A DNA stretch of 10,060 nucleotides from Butyrivibrio sp. (lineage in GTDB: Bacteria > Bacillota > Clostridia > Lachnospirales > Lachnospiraceae): assembly GCA_024688095.1 (NCBI GenBank), contig JAILEJ010000106.1:1-10060 (forward strand), read 5' to 3'. Shown in pieces: positions 6,187-10,060 of this stretch. The number at the start of each line of letters is the position of its first letter. Within the stretch, counting starts at the first letter, position 1. The position numbers and the translations under genes were made by a program. The notes under the pieces are model-generated. The model saw nothing but the letters and a program-made list of their open reading frames with translations, ran no database searches and had not been told where the DNA came from.

Positions 6187-6248
6187 ATATTTAATACGAA
6201 TTTTGTAACATAGTTTTAATTATAGATAAGAGAAGTGAGGTTCATTTT

Positions 6249-7586
6249 ATGGGTGAGTACACAAAAGAAGATATTTTCAGAATTGTTGAGGAAGAGGACG
6301 TAGCATTTATCAGACTTCAGTTCTGTGATATTTTTGGAGTTCCAAAGAACATAGCAATAACTGTAAGTCAGCTTGAGAAGGCATTGAACAATGAGTGTAT
6401 GTTTGATGGATCTTCAGTTGAGGGCTTTATTAAGATAAATGAAAGTGATATGTATCTGTATCCTGATCTTGACAGTTTTGCAATATATCCCTGGAGACCA
6501 CAGACCGGTAAGGTTGCAAGAATGTTCTGTGATGTATATACGCTGGACAGAGAACCATTTGCAGGTGATCCAAGAACAATTCTTAAGAAGGTAACAAAAA
6601 AGGCTGAGGAAATGGGACTTAGTTTTAAGGTTGTACCTAAGATTGAGTTCTTCCTTTTCGACTGCAATGACGAGGGACAGCCTACAAATACTACACATGA
6701 GACAGCTGGATATTTTGATGTTGCACCAGCAGATCAGGCTGAAAATGTAAGACGTGATATTATCATGAATCTTGAGGAGCTTGATTTTGAAATTCTTTCT
6801 TCTCATCATGAAATTTCACCTGCTCAGCATGAGATTGATTTTGCATGCGATTATGCAGATAAGATTGCAGATATGATCATGACCTTTAAAATGACAGTTA
6901 AGACAATTGCCAAGAAACACGGTTTTTATGCTACATTTATGCCAAAGCCAAGAGAAGGTGTTAATGGTTCAGGAATGCACATGAACATTATCTGCGAAGA
7001 TAAAAATGGCAATAATATCTTTTTTGATAAAGAAAAAGGATGCCTCTCAGAGGAAGCAAAGCACTTTGTTGCAGGCGTTATCGAGCACAGCAAGGCTATG
7101 ACTATGGTTACCAACCCTATCGTAAATTCGTACAAGAGACTTGTTCCTGGTTATGATGCTCCTGTTAATCTTACCTGGTCCAATTCTTCTGCAAACAGGA
7201 GTGCACTTATCAGAATTCCTTCAAACAGAGGTCAGGCAACAAGTATTGAGCTTAGAAATCCGGATGCAACATGCAATCCATATCTTGCTCTTGCGCTGAT
7301 TCTTTCAGCTGGTATGGATGGAATGCAGAGAAAGCTGAATCCACTTGATGAGCTTGAAGAGAATCTGAATGAGAAGACAGAGGATGAGATTATTAATTCA
7401 AAATATGAGACTCTTCCTCGTACACTTGGTGAAGCAATTGAAGCATATAAGGACGATGAATTTGTAAAAACAGTACTCGGCGAATCTGTATTTGAAAAGT
7501 TCTTAAATGCCAAGAGAAAAGAGTGGAAAGAATTCAGAACCTGCGTAACACAGTGGGAAATTAATAATTATCTATATAAGTATTAA
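6249..7586 (+). CDS. glnA: Type I glutamine synthetase (GSI-alpha), with unusual active-site residues
   Basis: At 445 residues it matches the length of B. subtilis GlnA (444) and lacks the 25-residue insert of the beta type. Glutamine synthetase joins glutamate and ammonia using ATP, as a cytosolic dodecamer. Visible motifs are MFDGSSVEGF (51-60), SHHEISPAQHEIDF (185-198), NGSGMHMN (239-246), KRLVPGYDAP (296-305), NRSALIRIP (316-324) and the C-terminal WEINNYLYKY. Metal ligands E133, E188, E195, H244 and E334 are present. Three oddities: the first Glu of the usual PEPEFF is Lys131 (PKIEFF), the flap Glu of GYEAP is Asp303, and WSNSSANRS is two residues longer than WSAQNRS of B. subtilis. Lys62 replaces the Arg62 used in B. 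subtilis feedback inhibition. Normal catalysis is therefore likely but not assured. An ANTAR gene follows in the probable operon. Confidence 0.93.
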   Translation: MGEYTKEDIFRIVEEEDVAFIRLQFCDIFGVPKNIAITVSQLEKALNNECMFDGSSVEGFIKINESDMYLYPDLDSFAIYPWRPQTGKVARMFCDVYTLDREPFAGDPRTILKKVTKKAEEMGLSFKVVPKIEFFLFDCNDEGQPTNTTHETAGYFDVAPADQAENVRRDIIMNLEELDFEILSSHHEISPAQHEIDFACDYADKIADMIMTFKMTVKTIAKKHGFYATFMPKPREGVNGSGMHMNIICEDKNGNNIFFDKEKGCLSEEAKHFVAGVIEHSKAMTMVTNPIVNSYKRLVPGYDAPVNLTWSNSSANRSALIRIPSNRGQATSIELRNPDATCNPYLALALILSAGMDGMQRKLNPLDELEENLNEKTEDEIINSKYETLPRTLGEAIEAYKDDEFVKTVLGESVFEKFLNAKRKEWKEFRTCVTQWEINNYLYKY

Positions 7587-7672
7587 TAAAACAAAAGGGA
7601 CTCTTAATTATTGTTGATTAGATTTGATTGATGATTCAGGTTTTTTGGCTTAAGAGATAAAAGGGTAAGAGA
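7587..7672 (+). other. glnA to ANTAR gene spacer without terminator
   Basis: The 86-bp gap has CTCTTAA (7601-7607) and TTAAGAG (7650-7656), a 7-bp inverted repeat around a long loop, but no stem followed by a T-tract. Co-transcription of glnA with the next gene is likely. Confidence 0.55.
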
Positions 7673-8218
7673 TTGCAGAACATTATTATTGCCTTCGCAA
7701 AGCAGGAGGATGCACAGACATTTAAAAGCATACTGGTACGTAGTGGACTTGATGTTACTACGGTTTGCACCTCAGGCGCGCAGGCACTTTCTGCCATGGA
7801 GGATCTGGGAAGCGGTGTAATTATCTGTGGCTACAGGCTAACAGATATGATTTTCTCAGAACTTGCAGAATCTTTGCCAAAGTTTTTTGAGATGCTTGTT
7901 ATAGCAAGTCCCGGTAAAATGGACGGATTTGGGCTTCCGGAAAATGTAATGTTTTTGCCAAGCCCTGTAAAAAGAAGTGACCTTATTGCCACAATTAATA
8001 TCATGTCAGAAGGTGTGGCAAGACTTAGAAAAAAGCATAAAGAAAATAAGCGCGGAAGAAGTCCTGAGCAGAAAAAACTGATAGATCAGGCTAAAGCTCT
8101 TTTGATGGAGAGGCATAATATGACAGAACCCGAAGCCCATAAATATTTGCAAAAATGTTCTATGGATTCGGGTACTGATATTGTTGAAACAGCGGAAATG
8201 ATTTTGACAATGATGTAA
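7673..8218 (+). CDS. NitR/AmiR-like antiterminator: degenerate receiver plus ANTAR RNA-binding domain
   Basis: This is a 181-residue cytosolic regulator. The N-terminal part (1 to about 115) has the strand-helix pattern of a response-regulator receiver, but the phosphoacceptor Asp position is Gly53 (VIICGYRLTDM). The acidic pair after strand 1 is missing (NIIIAFAK) and the conserved Lys before Pro is Ser97 (LPSPVK). It is therefore not expected to be switched by phosphorylation. A basic linker (RKKHKENKRGR, 119-129) leads to the ANTAR domain (about 131-180): LIDQAKALLMERHNMTEPEAH then a final VETAEMIL helix. ANTAR proteins bind paired hairpins and prevent termination. A protein of this type, NitR, follows glnA in Clostridium saccharobutylicum, as I recall. 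The start is TTG, chosen because AAAAGGG (7659-7665) sits 7 nt upstream and no in-frame ATG occurs before residue 42. Confidence 0.9.
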   Translation: MQNIIIAFAKQEDAQTFKSILVRSGLDVTTVCTSGAQALSAMEDLGSGVIICGYRLTDMIFSELAESLPKFFEMLVIASPGKMDGFGLPENVMFLPSPVKRSDLIATINIMSEGVARLRKKHKENKRGRSPEQKKLIDQAKALLMERHNMTEPEAHKYLQKCSMDSGTDIVETAEMILTMM

Positions 8219-8223
8219 TTAAT

Positions 8224-9558
8224 TTAGTTATCTTTTTTTCTGTTTTCCAGTTGCTGCTTAACTGCTTCCTTAAGCTTTTCATCATCTACAGGAAGATTGC
8301 TGTTTGCATATTCTTTTGTGTTGTCAGTATTTTCTACAATTTTTGAAGCATATTCATGAATGTCTTCTTTTAATCCTTCGGCATCAGCCTGGCTGATTTC
8401 TCCAAATTTGTCGAATAATGCTTTATCTTTTTTTGTACTTTCTCTATCAGGATCCTGATGCTTTAGAGAAAGACGAATCATTTTTCTTCTTAAGAATTTC
8501 TCAAAAATAATATTCTCGCGTTCGCGAATCCATCCAGTTAGAAGTATTACAAGTAGGAGTATTCCAATAAGACCAAGTATAGGATACATGATTCCGATAA
8601 GCTGTTTGAATCCACCGAAACTGCAAATGTAACCTGCAGTAACTATAGCTATCATAAGAGTTCTCATCTTTTTTACATCATTATTGGAATATCTTCTTGC
8701 AATAGAATAGTAGAGTGAAAAAGCTGTGTTAAATATAAGGGCAAATATTGTAAGAGCATAAATTACAGCAAGGATGGGATGTATGTTATTAACTATGGCG
8801 AGCATTGGCATGTCAGCATCCTTTATTACATCAATATTTGCAAAAAGAGACAGAGAAGCAATCATGATTATTATTCCAATTAATATGCCGCCAATGGTAC
8901 CGCCTTTTTCGGCTACACCGATTCTAACAACCGAGCCGCCCAGGATAAATGCCATAGAAACGCCTGTCATAGCGCAGAGTGCGTAGTAGTCTATAACTGA
9001 AATCCACAAATTTCCCATTGCAGGTTCTATAGTTTTGGCAACTGCGTCAAGCTCGTTAAAATCATAGGACTTTCCAATAAATGTGTAGGCTGCGATCATA
9101 AGTATCATCACTATCATTACAGGAGTAAAAAGTCCAAGTACATTTGTGATTTTTTCAAAGTCCATAAATGATACAAAGATAACGAGAAGTGAACATACCA
9201 AAGAGCCAAGCCAGGCTGGGACACCAAATTGCTGCTGCAGGTTAGAACCGGCACCGGATACCATTACAAAACCCATGGAAAAGCTTCCGACTGCCAAAAC
9301 TATATCCAGGATTTTGGTAAATATCGGATGAGCAATTTCTGAAAAAACATCCTCATGGCTATCTGATCTGTAATAACATCCCATGGTAACCATTATTCTT
9401 CCAAATATAATATTAAGTACTCCGAGAAGTGCCACTCCCAAAAGTCCTAGCTTTCCATAACTGAGAAAGTATTGCAACAGATCCTGGCCACTTGAAAGGC
9501 CTGCACCAACGATAACACCGATATATGCGAATGCGATTTTTAAAGAAGCTTTATTCAT
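8224..9558 (-). CDS. YkvI-like membrane protein of the APC superfamily, with charged C-terminal tail
   Basis: This is a 444-residue integral membrane protein. About ten hydrophobic segments can be picked out, near 7-27, 36-58, 83-103, 114-131, 140-162, 183-207, 222-243, 260-285, 298-314 and 317-341. The first contains FAYIGVIVGAGLSSGQD, the broken helix signature I associate with the YkvI/COG3949 group, thought to share the LeuT-like transporter fold. The substrate is unknown; an amino acid or related solute with ion coupling is a guess. Residues 343-444 form a charged cytosolic tail (RRKMIRLSLKHQDPDRE onward) ending in LKEAVKQQLENRKKDN, which may be helical and exceeds what I remember for the family. 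GAGGA lies 7 nt ahead of the ATG. Its stop is 5 bp from that of the ANTAR gene, tail to tail. Confidence 0.82.
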   Translation of the reverse strand: MNKASLKIAFAYIGVIVGAGLSSGQDLLQYFLSYGKLGLLGVALLGVLNIIFGRIMVTMGCYYRSDSHEDVFSEIAHPIFTKILDIVLAVGSFSMGFVMVSGAGSNLQQQFGVPAWLGSLVCSLLVIFVSFMDFEKITNVLGLFTPVMIVMILMIAAYTFIGKSYDFNELDAVAKTIEPAMGNLWISVIDYYALCAMTGVSMAFILGGSVVRIGVAEKGGTIGGILIGIIIMIASLSLFANIDVIKDADMPMLAIVNNIHPILAVIYALTIFALIFNTAFSLYYSIARRYSNNDVKKMRTLMIAIVTAGYICSFGGFKQLIGIMYPILGLIGILLLVILLTGWIRERENIIFEKFLRRKMIRLSLKHQDPDRESTKKDKALFDKFGEISQADAEGLKEDIHEYASKIVENTDNTKEYANSNLPVDDEKLKEAVKQQLENRKKDN

Positions 9559-9896
9559 AGTTTTGTCCTCATATAGAATTGAAGTGATGAAAATTTATTA
9601 TGAATATATTATATAAGATTTATTTTGGTTTGTTTTTACATATATATTAAATTTATAATCATTTTATATTTTCGGTGGCTGTAAGGTATGCGTTTTTTAT
9701 ATCGAAAAATCAATAATCAATAATTTATCGGTCTTAATCTATATTTTGTCACGTTAAATACACTTCGAAATAATGATAATTTAATTATTGTATATCACTA
9801 CAAGATATACATAGCACCTTCTGCAGGTATTGGGAAAACTTGTATAGAAGAGTATCAAAAAAATGGGGTTCATAAAATCATAAGGAGGTATTACGT
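9559..9896. other. AT-rich divergent spacer before the right-edge secreted protein gene
   Basis: No gene is seen in 338 bp. It holds the YkvI-like ribosome site (minus strand, near 9566-9570), an imperfect stem CGAAAAAT/ATTTATCG (9703-9730) around a CAATAAT direct repeat, a perfect 8-bp palindrome at 9789-9811, and AAGGAGG (9882-9888). TTGGGA (9830-9835) and TATCAA (9853-9858), 17 bp apart, may be the promoter of the right-edge gene. Confidence 0.55.
9789..9811. promoter_or_regulatory. Operator-like inverted repeat upstream of the right-edge gene
   Basis: TGTATATC (9789-9796) and GATATACA (9804-9811) form a perfect 8-bp inverted repeat with a 7-bp centre. It lies about 20 bp ahead of the best candidate -35 for the gene at 9897, a suitable place for a dimeric regulator. 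Confidence 0.4.
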
Positions 9897-10060
9897 GTGA
9901 AAAAAGCAAAAAAAACTAAGGGGATTGTTGCGCTTACCATGGCTACAATGCTCGCCGGAATAACTGCGCCGGCAGGGGGATTTACAGGTTCTGTGGTTAG
10001 GGCTGAAGACGAGGAAATTATTATTCTGGAAGATTCTGATGCCAACATTGAGGAAACTAG
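9897..10060 (+). CDS. N-terminus of a secreted or cell-surface protein (partial)
   Basis: The first 54 codons of a gene cut by the window edge. The start is GTG 9897, because the overlapping GTG at 9895 is followed at once by TGA; AAGGAGG (9882-9888) sits 8 nt upstream, a near-perfect ribosome site. The N-terminus is basic (KKAKKTK), followed by a hydrophobic core (about 9-34) and a probable signal peptidase site V-x-A after Ala36 (VVRA, then EDEE). The exported part begins with an acidic segment (EDEEIIILEDSDANIEET). Base composition is less AT-rich than in the neighbours. The function cannot be told from this stretch; large surface proteins and secreted glycosidases in this group start in the same manner. 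Confidence 0.78.
   Translation, partial: MKKAKKTKGIVALTMATMLAGITAPAGGFTGSVVRAEDEEIIILEDSDANIEET

Larger units (their letters stand above)
5398..6248. other. Divergent regulatory region between asnB and glnA
   Basis: This 850-bp stretch holds no protein gene. From left to right it carries the asnB ribosome site and leader hairpin, the T-box riboswitch, the asnB promoter, a possible divergent promoter, the glnA leader terminator, and a very AT-rich stretch with a perfect palindrome ACATAAATTTTATGT (6088-6102) and the extended -10. The glnA ribosome site is GTGAGG, about 8 nt before the ATG. Confidence 0.75.

Noticed and set aside
6368..6809. Minus-strand open frames of about 100-130 codons inside glnA
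   Set aside because: They overlap an intact glutamine synthetase and have no recognisable content.

Overview
The window looks like chromosomal DNA of an AT-rich, Gram-positive anaerobe of the Clostridia, most likely a Lachnospiraceae member of the Butyrivibrio/Pseudobutyrivibrio kind. This is inferred from codon use, a lipoprotein with a long Ser/Glu/Thr linker, a T-box leader, and a glutamine synthetase gene followed by an ANTAR antiterminator gene. No database search was possible, so family names come from motifs and memory.

Left part (1-3350): the 3' end of a probable sugar-binding protein gene with a strong terminator; an AT-rich spacer with about three 48-bp tandem repeats; a membrane-anchored extracellular protein of the DUF4832/DUF4874 glycosidase-like type (468-1898, +); a compound two-way terminator; and a convergent esterase lipoprotein (1995-3350, -) whose C-terminal part holds four 8-residue Met/Glu/Pro/Gly repeats just before the probable catalytic His. 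A repeat-rich spacer (3351-3807) follows.

Central part (3808-8218) is a nitrogen-assimilation block. asnB (-) makes asparagine from aspartate and glutamine and sits behind a T-box riboswitch on the same strand. The specifier reads AAC (Asn) and the antiterminator bulge is UGGC, which fits the G discriminator of tRNA-Asn. Divergently, a class I glutamine synthetase gene (glnA, +) is followed after 86 bp by a NitR/AmiR-like protein with a receiver fold lacking phosphorylation residues plus an ANTAR RNA-binding domain. Upstream of glnA lies a terminator on its strand; its left arm can refold into a hairpin with a six-base loop carrying A at position 1 and G at position 4, the loop signature of ANTAR targets. 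The partner first hairpin was not found. So the glutamine producer and the glutamine consumer both appear to be controlled by transcription antitermination, one by uncharged tRNA-Asn and one probably by the ANTAR protein.

The most unusual observation is in the glutamine synthetase. It has the usual motifs, but a metal-ligand Glu is Lys (residue 131), the catalytic flap Glu is Asp (303), and two residues are inserted before the NRS motif. It may be a variant or regulatory GS.

Right part (8224-10060): a YkvI-like APC-superfamily membrane protein (-), tail to tail with the ANTAR gene only 5 bp away, then a 338-bp spacer with a palindrome, then the first 54 codons of a secreted protein (+) with a signal peptide, cut off by the window end.
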